Below, piece by piece: positions 35,725 through 43,801 of a stretch of DNA of 59,204 nucleotides (its first letter is position 1; each line of letters begins with the position of its first letter). Made by a program: the position numbers and the translations under genes. The stretch is from Prosthecobacter sp. (GTDB taxonomy: Bacteria > Verrucomicrobiota > Verrucomicrobiia > Verrucomicrobiales > Verrucomicrobiaceae). The stretch is taken from the NCBI RefSeq assembly GCF_020439865.1, contig NZ_JAGRPF010000028.1:1-59204 (forward strand), written 5' to 3'. The notes below the pieces were generated by a model that saw only the letters and a program-made list of their open reading frames with translations, did not search any database and was not told where the DNA came from.

Positions 35725-36504
35725 ATGCTTGCCAACGCCACTGCCGCCGTCACCGCCAACCTGAATGTGTTTGATTTCTCCTGGGTCTCGTCTCCGGAGG
35801 CTTGGATCGCGATGTTGACACTGTGCGTGCTCGAGATCGTCCTCGGCATCGACAACATCGTATTCATTTCCATCCTGGTGGACAAGCTGCCGGAGGAGCA
35901 GCGTCAGCGCGGCCGCTTCGTGGGGTTGGCGCTGGCGATGGTGACCCGAATCCTGCTGTTGCTGTCGATCACGTGGGTGATGTCGCTTACTACGCCGTTG
36001 TTTGAGTTGCTGGATCACAAGGTCACCGGAAAGGATCTCGTCCTCATTTTGGGCGGTCTGTTTCTGATCTACAAAAGCACGCACGAGATCCACGAGAAGC
36101 TTGAGGGTGATCCCGAAGGTCAGGTGCGCAGCCGGGTGGGAGCAGGCGCAGCGTTTGGCGCCGTGATGGTGCAGATCGCGCTGCTCGACATCGTGTTCTC
36201 GCTCGACTCCGTGATCACCGCCGTCGGCATGGTGAAACACATCTCGATCATGGTGTGCGCAGTGCTGATCTCCGTGGGCTTCATGATGGTCTTCGCGAGG
36301 GCTGTCGGCGAATTTGTGGCGCGTCATCCCACGGTGAAGATGCTCGCGCTGAGCTTCCTCATCCTCATCGGCACCGCCTTGATTGGCGAGGGCTTCCATT
36401 TCGAGATTCCGAAGGGCTACATCTACTTTGCCATGGGCTTCTCGATGGCGGTGGAGATGCTGAATCTGAAGGCCAAGAAGAAGGCTGCCATGGCGCAGGC
36501 TTGA
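35725..36504 (+). CDS. TerC-family membrane protein
   Basis: 259 residues with seven or so transmembrane helices. The family's two acidic motifs are present: ILGIDNIVFISIL-type sequence (LEIVLGIDNIVFIS) in the first helices and ALLDIVFSLDSVITA in the central one. TerC proteins are implicated in tellurite resistance and, for several members, manganese export or metal loading of exported enzymes. Many terC genes follow a yybP-ykoY manganese riboswitch, but the 77 bp upstream here is too short and shows no such structure. Transcribed toward the hsp20 regulatory region. Confidence 0.93.
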   Translation: MLANATAAVTANLNVFDFSWVSSPEAWIAMLTLCVLEIVLGIDNIVFISILVDKLPEEQRQRGRFVGLALAMVTRILLLLSITWVMSLTTPLFELLDHKVTGKDLVLILGGLFLIYKSTHEIHEKLEGDPEGQVRSRVGAGAAFGAVMVQIALLDIVFSLDSVITAVGMVKHISIMVCAVLISVGFMMVFARAVGEFVARHPTVKMLALSFLILIGTALIGEGFHFEIPKGYIYFAMGFSMAVEMLNLKAKKKAAMAQA

Positions 36505-36515
36505 TTCGGAAGAAT

Positions 36516-36533
36516 TGTCACATCGAAGTGACA
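36516..36533. promoter_or_regulatory. Upstream palindrome 1 ahead of hsp20
   Basis: TGTCAC, 6-bp spacer ATCGAA, GTGACA: perfect symmetry. It resembles the enhancer sites bound by sigma-54 activators. Its centre is about 122 bp upstream of the -24 element at 36646 and exactly 22 bp (two helical turns) from the centre of palindrome 2. Confidence 0.6.
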
Positions 36534-36536
36534 GTC

Positions 36537-36556
36537 TGTGCCAGTTTTGTGGCACA
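36537..36556. promoter_or_regulatory. Upstream palindrome 2 ahead of hsp20
   Basis: TGTGCCA, 6-bp spacer GTTTTG, TGGCACA: perfect 7-bp arms. It shares the outer TGT/ACA with palindrome 1. A third, imperfect one lies at 36566-36593 (TCATGACC...GGTCGTGA). Both perfect sites sit 90-130 bp upstream of the sigma-54 promoter, the usual distance for an enhancer-binding protein. Confidence 0.6.
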
Positions 36557-36644
36557 AACGACCCCTCATGACCGGGGGGCTGCGAGGTCGTGATTAGGCT
36601 GAATCCCTTGTAAATCAAGGACTTCAAGGGCGTCCGGAATGCAC

Positions 36645-36659
36645 TGGCACGGCTGATGC
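36645..36659 (+). promoter_or_regulatory. Sigma-54 promoter of the hsp20 pair
   Basis: TGGCACG, 4 bp, ATGC. This matches the sigma-54 consensus TGGCACG-N4-TTGC at every position except one T to A, with correct GG to GC spacing. Transcription would start near 36671, giving a leader of about 47 nt to the first Hsp20 start. Confidence 0.7.
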
Positions 36660-36717
36660 AGAGGCAGAGAAGCGGAACTTCATTCCAACCCAAAACTCAA
36701 ACCAACCCAATCAGACC

Positions 36718-37155
36718 ATGAAACTCATTCGCTCCAATCCTAACAGCCTCAGCCGTGTCTCCGACTTCGACGAGTGGTTCCGCCATCCGTTTGCCGGACT
36801 GCCATCGCTGAGTCACTACTTTGGCAATCTCGGCGAGGTGTTCCCCGGCGTCACCAGCGACAAGCTCGCGGTCGATGTCCATGAGGACAAGGACAACTAC
36901 TTCGCCAGCTTTGAAGTGCCCGGCGTGAAGAAGGAAGACGTCAAGATCGAGCTGCAAAACGGCATGCTTACCGTCTCCGCCGAGAAACGCGAGAAGGACG
37001 GCGACAACGAAAGCTCCTACAGCCTCACCCGCTCCGTGTCCGTGCCCGATGGCGTCAACACCGAGGCCATCGCTGCGAAACTCGAAGATGGCATCCTCAC
37101 CGTGACGCTGCCGAAGGCCGAACACCGCAAGCCACGCACCATCACCCTGAACTAA
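36718..37155 (+). CDS. Small heat shock protein Hsp20 (first copy)
   Basis: 145 residues. The alpha-crystallin domain spans about 49-140 (LAVDVHEDKDNYFASFEVPGV, KIELQNGMLTVSAEKR) and ends with the conserved A-x-L-E-D-G-I-L-T-V (AKLEDGILTVTLPKAE). A C-terminal R-T-I-T-L replaces the I-x-I tail only loosely. An ATP-independent holdase that keeps unfolding proteins soluble, usually with ClpB/DnaK. The upstream region has a strong sigma-54 promoter and two palindromes, so regulation is likely by an enhancer-binding protein rather than by a heat-shock sigma factor or HrcA. A second hsp20 follows 87 bp downstream. Confidence 0.96.
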   Translation: MKLIRSNPNSLSRVSDFDEWFRHPFAGLPSLSHYFGNLGEVFPGVTSDKLAVDVHEDKDNYFASFEVPGVKKEDVKIELQNGMLTVSAEKREKDGDNESSYSLTRSVSVPDGVNTEAIAAKLEDGILTVTLPKAEHRKPRTITLN

Positions 37156-37162
37156 ACCATCC

Positions 37163-37206
37163 TGGAGTGATGGAGCGCTGCAGTTCTGCTCCCGCCCATC
37201 ACTCCA
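37163..37206. repeat. Long perfect hairpin between the two hsp20 genes
   Basis: TGGAGTGATGG and CCATCACTCCA form an 11-bp perfect stem with a 22-nt loop, 8 bp after the first hsp20 stop and 36 bp before the second start. No T-run follows, so termination is unlikely. A processing site or a stabiliser that alters the ratio of the two proteins is possible. Confidence 0.6.
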
Positions 37207-37242
37207 CCATTCCAAAACTGTACCACTCTATCTCACAACACC

Positions 37243-37623
37243 ATGAATGCCACCTGCTCCCCCTCCACCAGCGCTCCCGCCACTTCCGGTGTCACCGAGT
37301 CGCTGCGCAAGCCGCTCTACAACGTCAACGGCAGCACCGACGCGTATGAAGTGCGCGTCGAGATGCCCGGCGTGCCAAAAAGCGGCGTGAAGCTCGACCT
37401 CGAAGACGGCATCCTGACCGTCCGGGGCGAACGCAACGCCACCGTGCCGGAAGGCATGAAGGCGCTCCACCGCGAACTCTCGCCGCTGAGCTACATCCTC
37501 CGCCTGCGCCTCAACACGCCGGTCGATGAGGACAAAATGAGTGCGAAGCTCGAGGACGGCGTGCTCTCGATCCGACTCCCGCTCAAAGAAGTCGCCAAGC
37601 CGCGTCAGATTGCGATTCAATAA
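37243..37623 (+). CDS. Small heat shock protein Hsp20 (second copy)
   Basis: 126 residues. The alpha-crystallin domain starts near residue 25 (PLYNVNGSTDAYEVRVEMPGV) and includes DLEDGILTVRGERN and AKLEDGVLSIRLPLKE; the tail ends RQIAIQ, an I-x-I-type motif (I-A-I). It differs clearly from the first copy, so the pair is an old duplication, perhaps forming hetero-oligomers. Probably transcribed from the same sigma-54 promoter, with a hairpin in between. An intrinsic terminator follows at 37653. Confidence 0.95.
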   Translation: MNATCSPSTSAPATSGVTESLRKPLYNVNGSTDAYEVRVEMPGVPKSGVKLDLEDGILTVRGERNATVPEGMKALHRELSPLSYILRLRLNTPVDEDKMSAKLEDGVLSIRLPLKEVAKPRQIAIQ

Positions 37624-37652
37624 TCGGGTCGCGCATCAATCCAATCCCCCGG

Positions 37653-37693
37653 AGCCCGCATCGCCAAAACAGGCGACGCGGGCTTCTCTTGTT
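37653..37693 (+). terminator. Intrinsic terminator after the hsp20 pair
   Basis: Stem AGCCCGC-A-TCGCC / GGCGA-C-GCGGGCT (one A-C mismatch, 12 paired bases) with loop AAAACA, followed by a T-rich tail (TCTCTTGTT). Starts 30 bp after the hsp20 stop and ends 36 bp before the symporter start. Confidence 0.8.
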
Positions 37694-37728
37694 GCCGTCA
37701 TGCGGCTTTCGCGGCATAAGCTCGGCTC

Positions 37729-39081
37729 ATGTCCCAGCATGAACATGCCAAGTCGCACCACGGTCATCAGCACTGGCCGATCGTCATCGCCCTGATCGGC
37801 GGCATCGGAGCCGGAGTCATCCTCCAGCAGTTCGCGCATCCGGCGGAAGGCGATGTGCCGGGCTGGGTCGCCTCCATTCTGACCTTTTGCCGCTTCGTTT
37901 CGGATCTGTTCCTGCGGGCGCTGAAGATGGTCATCGTGCCGCTCGTCGTCGCCAGCATCATCAGCGGCATCGCAGGATTGCGTTCGCTGGACGGCTTTGC
38001 GCGCATGGGATTGAAGACCTGCGTCTATTACGTGCTTGGCAGTTTCGCCGCCGTCTGCGTCGGCCTGTTCATGGTGAACACGATCAAGCCCGGTATCAGC
38101 GAAGGCAAACCGAACTCGACACTGCGTGCGGCGATGGATTCCGCGCTGAACAGCAAGAGCGCCAGCGAGGTGGGCGATGTGATGAAGAAGGCGGAAGGCG
38201 GCGCCAGTTCGCTCCTCGACATCCTGAAGCGCATGATTCCAACGAACGTGATTGAGGCATGTGCGAAAGGCGATCTGCTGGCAATCATCGTCTTCAGCAT
38301 TCTCTTTGCCGTGGCGATGGTGCTCGTGCCCGGCGGTTCCCCGGAGACGCTGCGAGAGGTCTTTGCGCAGCTCGCGGATGTGATGACGCTCATCACCACC
38401 TGGGTGATGAAAGTCACGCCGCTGGCGGTCTTCTGCCTCGTCATCCCCGCCATCGCGGAGGTGGGACTCGGCGTGCTGCAGAATTTGGTGCCCTATGTGC
38501 TCACGGTCGTTGGAGCGCTGCTGCTGCACACGCTGCTAGTCATGCCGATTGTGCTGAAATTCTCCGGCGTGTCGCCGATGAAGCACTTCCGCAACATGAG
38601 CGAGGCGCTGCTCATGTCCTTCTCCACCGCCTCTTCCACCGCGACCATTCCGGTGACGATGCGCTGCATTCAGGATCAGGCGAAGGTATCCGAGCGCGTC
38701 AGCAGCTTCGTCATTCCCCTCGGCGCGACGGTGAACATGAACGGGACCGCTCTGTATGAATGCGTCGTCGTCGTGTTCGCCGCGCAGGTCATGGGACTCG
38801 ACCTGTCGCTCGCGCAGCAGTTCATCGTCGTGCTGCTCGCGCTTGTCTCCAGCATCGGCGTGGCCGGGATTCCGGCCGCCAGTCTGGTCGCGATCATCAT
38901 CATCATGCAAAATGCCGGCTTCTCCGAGGACATGATCAAAGCCTCGCTCGGCCTCATCCTCACCATCGATCGTCCGCTCGACATGGCCCGCACCACCGTG
39001 AACGTCTTCGGTGACACGGTCGGAGCGGTGGTCATTGCGAAGTCGGAGGGCGAGTCTCTGGAAGCCGAGTCGATTGCGTGA
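37729..39081 (+). CDS. Dicarboxylate/amino acid:cation symporter (DAACS family)
   Basis: 450 residues with a His-rich cytoplasmic N-terminus (MSQHEHAKSHHGHQHWP), eight or more helices and two re-entrant loops. The family's serine-rich re-entrant loop is seen in LLMSFSTASSTATIPVTMRC, and the later motif NMNGTALYECVVVVFAAQ (NMDGT in glutamate transporters, here NMNGT) is followed by the IPAASLVAII segment. A proton- or sodium-coupled symporter for glutamate, aspartate or C4-dicarboxylates. The histidine-rich start could bind metal. Preceded by the hsp20 terminator, so it has its own promoter. Confidence 0.94.
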   Translation: MSQHEHAKSHHGHQHWPIVIALIGGIGAGVILQQFAHPAEGDVPGWVASILTFCRFVSDLFLRALKMVIVPLVVASIISGIAGLRSLDGFARMGLKTCVYYVLGSFAAVCVGLFMVNTIKPGISEGKPNSTLRAAMDSALNSKSASEVGDVMKKAEGGASSLLDILKRMIPTNVIEACAKGDLLAIIVFSILFAVAMVLVPGGSPETLREVFAQLADVMTLITTWVMKVTPLAVFCLVIPAIAEVGLGVLQNLVPYVLTVVGALLLHTLLVMPIVLKFSGVSPMKHFRNMSEALLMSFSTASSTATIPVTMRCIQDQAKVSERVSSFVIPLGATVNMNGTALYECVVVVFAAQVMGLDLSLAQQFIVVLLALVSSIGVAGIPAASLVAIIIIMQNAGFSEDMIKASLGLILTIDRPLDMARTTVNVFGDTVGAVVIAKSEGESLEAESIA

Positions 39082-39142
39082 TCGCGTCCCGAGGTGATTT
39101 TTGGATGAGCGAACGGCCGGGTGATGCTATGTGCACGCCCCC

Positions 39143-40186
39143 ATGAGCCAGACTGCCAATCTCCACATCGCCTCCAACATCGCCCTGCCAGCTCCGCGTG
39201 ATTTGGTGGCTGAAATCGCACCCACCGAGGCGCAGACCGCTTTTATGGCCGAATCTCGGCGCGAAATTCGTGAAATCATCTTTGGCAGCGATCCGCGCTT
39301 CCTCGTCGTTCTGGGGCCGTGCTCGATTCATGATCCCGAGGCCGGTTTGGAGTATGCGCGAAAGCTCACGGTGCTGGCGAAGGAACTGAACGACCGCCTC
39401 TGCATCGTGATGCGCGTCTATTTCGAAAAGCCACGCACCACGGTCGGATGGAAGGGCTTGATCATGGACCCGCATCTCGACGGAAGCTGCGACATTCCGG
39501 CCGGTTTGCGACTCGCGCGGAAGATCCTGCGCGACGTGCTCGATCTCGGCCTGCCAACGGCCACGGAACTGCTCGATCCCATCACACCGCAGTATATTGC
39601 CGATTTGATCTCGTGGAGCGCGATCGGTGCGCGCACGACGGAATCACAGACGCATCGTCAGATGGCTTCGGGTTTGTCCATGCCGCTCGGATTCAAGAAC
39701 GGCACGTTTGGGCACATCACGCCAGCCATCAACGCCATCAAGGCCGCCATGCAGCCACAGACTTTCCTTGGTGTCAGTGAGGACGGCGTGGCCTCCGCGG
39801 TGACCACCAGCGGCAATCCCGACTGCCACATCATTCTGCGCGGCGGCGACAATGGCCCAAACTACGGCGCGGACAACGTCATGGAAACCATCGACGGCCT
39901 CGAAGCCGCCAAGTTGAAGCCTGCGATCATGATCGACGCCAGCCACGGCAACTGCGCCAAGGATCATCGCCGCATGCCGGATGTTTTCCGCGAGATCGTG
40001 CGCCAGCGTGCCGCCGGCCAGAAGGCGATCATCGGGGCGATGCTGGAGAGCAATCTCGTCGGCGGCAGCCAGAAGTTTCCGCAGCCGCTCGATCAACTCG
40101 TCCGCGGCCAGTCGATCACGGATGCCTGCATCGATTGGGACACGACGGATAAGCTGCTGCGCGAGGCGCATGCGTCGTTAAAATGA
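39143..40186 (+). CDS. aroG: 3-deoxy-D-arabino-heptulosonate 7-phosphate (DAHP) synthase, class I
   Basis: 347 residues from the ATG at 39143; a GTG 12 bp upstream is an alternative. It makes DAHP from phosphoenolpyruvate and erythrose 4-phosphate, the first step of aromatic amino acid synthesis. AroF/G/H-type motifs are VLGPCSIHDPEAG, RVYFEKPRTTVGWKGL, the S/T-rich ARTTESQTHRQMASG, GFKNGT and IDASHGNCAKDH. Metal ligands are expected at the conserved Cys of GPCSIHDP and His of DASHGN. Which feedback specificity (Phe, Tyr or Trp) it has cannot be read from the sequence. DUF3820 gene follows 7 bp downstream. Confidence 0.95.
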   Translation: MSQTANLHIASNIALPAPRDLVAEIAPTEAQTAFMAESRREIREIIFGSDPRFLVVLGPCSIHDPEAGLEYARKLTVLAKELNDRLCIVMRVYFEKPRTTVGWKGLIMDPHLDGSCDIPAGLRLARKILRDVLDLGLPTATELLDPITPQYIADLISWSAIGARTTESQTHRQMASGLSMPLGFKNGTFGHITPAINAIKAAMQPQTFLGVSEDGVASAVTTSGNPDCHIILRGGDNGPNYGADNVMETIDGLEAAKLKPAIMIDASHGNCAKDHRRMPDVFREIVRQRAAGQKAIIGAMLESNLVGGSQKFPQPLDQLVRGQSITDACIDWDTTDKLLREAHASLK

Positions 40187-40193
40187 CGGGATC

Positions 40194-40502
40194 ATGGACG
40201 ACCTCGCCGAACGCATGCGACACGATCTGGAGGAGATCGGGAGCACGTTCATGCCGTTTGGTAAATACGGGCCGCAGCATTTCCCGCCGAAGGGCGTGCC
40301 GATTTACGACATCCCGGCGGAGTATCTCGGCTGGTTCGCGAACAAGGCGGGATTTCCGAAGGGCCGGCTCGGCGAGCTGCTGCGGATGGTGCACCAGATG
40401 AAGGCGGACGGTTCCGACCTCGTGTTTGATGTGTTTCGGAAACGAAACGGGCGAACGGACCTTAAGCCGCCAAAGCGGAAGACGTGGACGTTCGAGGAGT
40501 GA
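40194..40502 (+). CDS. DUF3820-family protein
   Basis: 102 residues. The family motif MPFGKYG...PIYDIPAEYLGWFANK, then FPKGRLGELLRMVH, is clear and close to the MPFGKYKGRxLxDLPxxYLxWF consensus of DUF3820. Some members were named quorum-sensing-regulated virulence factors, but the function is unknown. The C-terminus is basic (KPPKRKTW). Eight bases separate its start from the DAHP synthase stop, so co-transcription is likely. Confidence 0.85.
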   Translation: MDDLAERMRHDLEEIGSTFMPFGKYGPQHFPPKGVPIYDIPAEYLGWFANKAGFPKGRLGELLRMVHQMKADGSDLVFDVFRKRNGRTDLKPPKRKTWTFEE

Positions 40503-40508
40503 TCGAGT

Positions 40509-40994
40509 CTAGGCGCGGATAGGCGGTCCGTACCACACGTAGCACATCAGGTACACGATGATGCCGGTGACGGAGACGTAGAGCCAGACGGGAACGGTCC
40601 ACTTCGCCATGCGACGGTGCTTGTCGAAACGCTGACGCAGCGCGGGAACGACCGTCATGATGATCATCGGCAGGCTCAGTACCGCCAGCGGGATGTGGGT
40701 GAAGAGGATCGTGAAATAGATCGGACGCGTCATGCCGGTGCCGGCAAATTTCACGTGGCCGGCATGGTAGTGATAGTAGAGATAGCAGCCGAGGAACGCG
40801 GTCGAAAACAGCAGCGCGATGATCATGCTGACGATGTGGCCTTTGCGCAGGCCTGCGGCGATCAGGAGCTTTTGTGAATCGCCGGAAGCCGCCTGACGGC
40901 CTGCGGCTTTGATGAGAACCAGGCCGAGGGTGATGTGAAACAGCGCGCAGCCGTTGAAAATCGTGTAGAGCTTCGGGAGTTCGGTGACGTCCAT
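40509..40994 (-). CDS. DUF420-family membrane protein (cytochrome oxidase assembly)
   Basis: 161 residues with four transmembrane helices and conserved histidines (ALFHITLG, RKGHIVSM, YYHYHAGH, LFTHIPLA). This is the DUF420 family, whose members (CtaM in Staphylococcus) are needed for haem-copper oxidase assembly. It is the last gene of the minus-strand convoy and follows sco1 by 3 bp and ctaB before that, a strong context for a role in loading haem or copper into cytochrome oxidase. Confidence 0.85.
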   Translation of the reverse strand: MDVTELPKLYTIFNGCALFHITLGLVLIKAAGRQAASGDSQKLLIAAGLRKGHIVSMIIALLFSTAFLGCYLYYHYHAGHVKFAGTGMTRPIYFTILFTHIPLAVLSLPMIIMTVVPALRQRFDKHRRMAKWTVPVWLYVSVTGIIVYLMCYVWYGPPIRA

Positions 40995-40997
40995 GGA

Positions 40998-41708
40998 CTA
41001 TTTCGTTTCGAGGGGTTTGTAGGGGTTCTTTTTCTGTTCGTTGAGCAGGTAGCGCAGGTCCTTGCGCAGCTTTTCGTCCCAGAACTTCGCGAATTCGGGA
41101 TCGGTGTTCAAAATGTCCTCCAGGCCGCGGACGTGCCCGAGATGATCGATGACGGCGACACGGAGATCGTGGATGTATTTGTCATCCGGCGAGAGACGGT
41201 CGGCCTCAGGCATGTCCTGCACGGGGCGGAACTGCACCTGGCTGGTCATGAACTTCCGCACTGCCTCTTTTTCACCGTTCACGAACCACCAGTTGTCGTC
41301 GTCCTTGATGCCGAGACTGCTGGCAAATTTTTTCATCATCTCGGGCGTGTCGTCGGCGTCGAGAGTGAAGCTGACGAACTGCAGGTTGGGCTCGTTGCCG
41401 AATTCCTGGTGCAGTTTCATCAGCTTCGCGATCACGGCGGCGCAGCCGCGCGGACAACGGGTGAAGACCCAGGAGATGACGAGCACCTTGCCCTTGAGAT
41501 CCGACATGTGCACCGTCTTGCCGTTGCGCTCGGTGAGTTCGAGGTCCTTTTCAAGACGACCGAGGATGGCAGGACGGCCAACGTCATTGTCGATGCGCGA
41601 GCGATAGATGAGGTAGTTGTAAAAGACGACGATGCCGAGTGTGGCGATGATGATCGGCACCCAGATGGTCCAGGGGCTGAGCTTGGTGTTGGCAGGGGAT
41701 TCGTTCAT
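40998..41708 (-). CDS. SCO1/SenC-family copper chaperone
   Basis: 236 residues with an N-terminal membrane anchor (about 12-34) and a thioredoxin-like domain facing the periplasm. The copper-binding CxxxC is C85-P-R-G-C89 in VFTRCPRGCA, and the third ligand is the His of YIHDLRVAVID, about residue 180. SCO1 delivers copper to the CuA site of cytochrome c oxidase. It sits between ctaB and the DUF420 gene, which confirms the oxidase-assembly role. The long C-terminal helix is rich in charged residues. Confidence 0.93.
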   Translation of the reverse strand: MNESPANTKLSPWTIWVPIIIATLGIVVFYNYLIYRSRIDNDVGRPAILGRLEKDLELTERNGKTVHMSDLKGKVLVISWVFTRCPRGCAAVIAKLMKLHQEFGNEPNLQFVSFTLDADDTPEMMKKFASSLGIKDDDNWWFVNGEKEAVRKFMTSQVQFRPVQDMPEADRLSPDDKYIHDLRVAVIDHLGHVRGLEDILNTDPEFAKFWDEKLRKDLRYLLNEQKKNPYKPLETK

Positions 41709-41721
41709 GGCGGTGGCGGGT

Positions 41722-42624
41722 TTACGCGCGTTTCCAGGCGAGGATGGATACGATCAGGATGGCCGGGAGATACATCAGCGTGCAGAAGAAGAGTTTGCGC
41801 GCCGCCGGACGCTCGGGCTGGCGGTTGAACCGCAACGCGAGCATGCAGAGCCAACCGCTGAGCAGCAGCGCGGGGGGCAGGAACCACCATGCATAGGCGA
41901 CACCGGCGTAAACCGGGTAGAACATCAGCAGCACGGTGCTGATCGAGTACGCGAGAGCATGCTGCGAGGTGCGCGCGCCCTGCTCGTCGTCGTTGGCGAG
42001 CATGACGAAGCCGCCTTTGCGATACTCGTCGCGATACATCCAGTTGATGGCGAGGAAGTGCGGCAGCTGCCAGAGGAAGAGCAGCAGAAAGAGGTAAATC
42101 GCACCGGGTTCAATCATGAGTTCCCAGCGGAAATGCGTCGCGGCACCCGCTGGCAGCGGTCCAGCGGCACCCGCCCATCCAATGAGCGGCGGCAGAGCTC
42201 CGGAAACAGCGCCGACGAGCGTGTTGGTGGCGCTCTGACGTTTCAGCGGTGTGTAGATGAAGAGATACACTGCCAGCGTGAGCGCCGTGAGGGCAGCTGC
42301 TTCCATGTTCACACGAATGGTGAGGTGGATGAGCGCCCAGGCGCTGAGCAGCCAGCCGATGCCGAACGCCGCCGAGGGACTCACGCGTCCGGAGGGCAGG
42401 GGACGATCCGCCGTGCGCTGCATGCGCGAGTCGGGCTCGATCTCCATGAGCTGGTTGAACACCGCGGCACCAAACGCGGCGAGCGTGCTGCCGATGATCG
42501 TGTGGAAGAGCAGCCAGAAATCGAAGCCTTTGGGCGCCCGCAGCCAGAAACCCACAAACGTGGTGACGATGACAAGCACGCTGAGACGAAACTTCGTCAG
42601 GGTCATCAAGTCGCGGGCGGTCAT
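41722..42624 (-). CDS. ctaB: Haem O synthase (protohaem IX farnesyltransferase)
   Basis: 300 residues with about nine transmembrane helices. UbiA-type prenyltransferase that adds a farnesyl group to haem B. The polyprenyl-binding motif N-Q-L-M-E-I-E-P-D-S-R-M-Q-R-T has the N-x3-E-x3-D form also seen in mitochondrial COX10, with RPLPSGR after it. The second motif is the conserved YTPLKRQSATNTLVGAVSG segment. Six bases separate it from dnaJ upstream, and sco1 follows, so it is part of the same transcription unit. The CtaA haem A synthase is not in this window. Confidence 0.94.
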   Translation of the reverse strand: MTARDLMTLTKFRLSVLVIVTTFVGFWLRAPKGFDFWLLFHTIIGSTLAAFGAAVFNQLMEIEPDSRMQRTADRPLPSGRVSPSAAFGIGWLLSAWALIHLTIRVNMEAAALTALTLAVYLFIYTPLKRQSATNTLVGAVSGALPPLIGWAGAAGPLPAGAATHFRWELMIEPGAIYLFLLLFLWQLPHFLAINWMYRDEYRKGGFVMLANDDEQGARTSQHALAYSISTVLLMFYPVYAGVAYAWWFLPPALLLSGWLCMLALRFNRQPERPAARKLFFCTLMYLPAILIVSILAWKRA

Positions 42625-42630
42625 GGCGGG

Positions 42631-43782
42631 CTAGCGGAAAAACTTCTTCGCCTTCTCAAAGAAGCTCTCTTCCATCGGAGAGGTTTGTTCACCGAGGGAC
42701 TGCGCAAATTCATCGAGCTTCTCGCGCTGTTCGGCGCTGAGCTTGGTCGGCACGGCGATCTGGACATGGACGTAGAGGTCGCCGAAACGATCCTCGCCGA
42801 GAATCTTCATGCCCTTGCCGCGCAGGCGGAAGGTGGTGCCGTTCTGCGTTCCGGAGGGCACTTTGACGGTGGCCTTGGCCTCCATGGTGGGAACGGTGAT
42901 TTCACCGCCGAGCGCCGCGGTGGCAAAGGAGAGCGGCATATCGCAGTGCAGGTCGTTGCCCTCACGTTCGAAGATCTCATGCGCTTTGACCTGAACGACG
43001 ATGTAGAGATCGCCTGGAGGGCCGTTCTTCACACCGAGGTCGCCATTGCCGCTGGAGCGGAGACGGGAGCCATCTTCGATGCCGGCAGGAACTTTGACGC
43101 GCACCTTGGTGCGTTCCTTGGAACGTCCGGTGCCGTGACAATGGCGGCAGGGATCGCTGACCGTCTCGCCGGTGCCGCTGCAGTCGGGGCAGGTCTGCTG
43201 GATCTGGAAAAAGCCGCGGGAACTGATGACCTGACCGACACCGCCACAGGTTCGGCAGGTTTTTTTGCCGCCGCCGCTGGCAGAGCCGGAGCCGGAGCAG
43301 GTTTTGCACGAGGCACTCCGTTCGTACTCGATCTCGCGCTCGCAGCCATGGGCCGCCTCTTCAAGCGAGATCTCCATGCCGTAGCGCAGATCGCTGCCGC
43401 GCTGAGGACCGTCGCGACGACGACCACCGCCGCCACCACCGCCGCCGAAGAATTGTTCGAAGATGCCGCCACCACCGCCGCTGAACACTTCGCGGAAGAT
43501 GTCGAAGGGATCGTGGAATCCACCACCGCCTGCGGACGGGCCACCCATGCCACCGGCGAAAGCGGCGTGACCGTAGCGATCGTAGGCGGCGCGCTTTTGG
43601 TCGTCGCTGAGGACGTCGTAGGCTTCACCGACCTCCTTGAATTTGCCTTCGGCGGTCTTGTCGTCCGGGTTCTTGTCCGGATGATATTTCACCGCGAGCT
43701 TGCGGTAGGCTTTTTTCAAATCCTCGGCCGAGACGTCACGTGAGACGCCCAGGACTTCGTAATAATCGCGTTTGTCGGCCAT
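42631..43782 (-). CDS. dnaJ: Chaperone protein DnaJ
   Basis: 383 residues and full length. The J domain has HPD at 34-36 ([10 protein letters not shown]), followed by a Gly/Phe/Ser-rich linker. Four zinc-binding CxxCxGxG repeats are [24 protein letters not shown] and CRHCHGTG. The C-terminal client-binding barrel follows. It stimulates the ATPase of DnaK together with GrpE, whose gene lies directly upstream (19 bp gap). The dnaK gene is absent from this window. The gene is followed immediately by ctaB. Confidence 0.98.
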   Translation of the reverse strand: MADKRDYYEVLGVSRDVSAEDLKKAYRKLAVKYHPDKNPDDKTAEGKFKEVGEAYDVLSDDQKRAAYDRYGHAAFAGGMGGPSAGGGGFHDPFDIFREVFSGGGGGIFEQFFGGGGGGGGRRRDGPQRGSDLRYGMEISLEEAAHGCEREIEYERSASCKTCSGSGSASGGGKKTCRTCGGVGQVISSRGFFQIQQTCPDCSGTGETVSDPCRHCHGTGRSKERTKVRVKVPAGIEDGSRLRSSGNGDLGVKNGPPGDLYIVVQVKAHEIFEREGNDLHCDMPLSFATAALGGEITVPTMEAKATVKVPSGTQNGTTFRLRGKGMKILGEDRFGDLYVHVQIAVPTKLSAEQREKLDEFAQSLGEQTSPMEESFFEKAKKFFR

Positions 43783-43801
43783 AAAGTCGGGGAAAGAGGT
43801 T

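Noticed and set aside
36600..36640. tRNA fragment or attachment site (CCTTG-TAAAT-CAAGG)
   Set aside because: The small symmetry looked like an att core, but there is no tRNA, integrase or second copy in the window.
41632..43743. 703-codon open frame on the plus strand across sco1, ctaB and dnaJ
   Set aside because: It spans three well-identified minus-strand genes and shows no domain.
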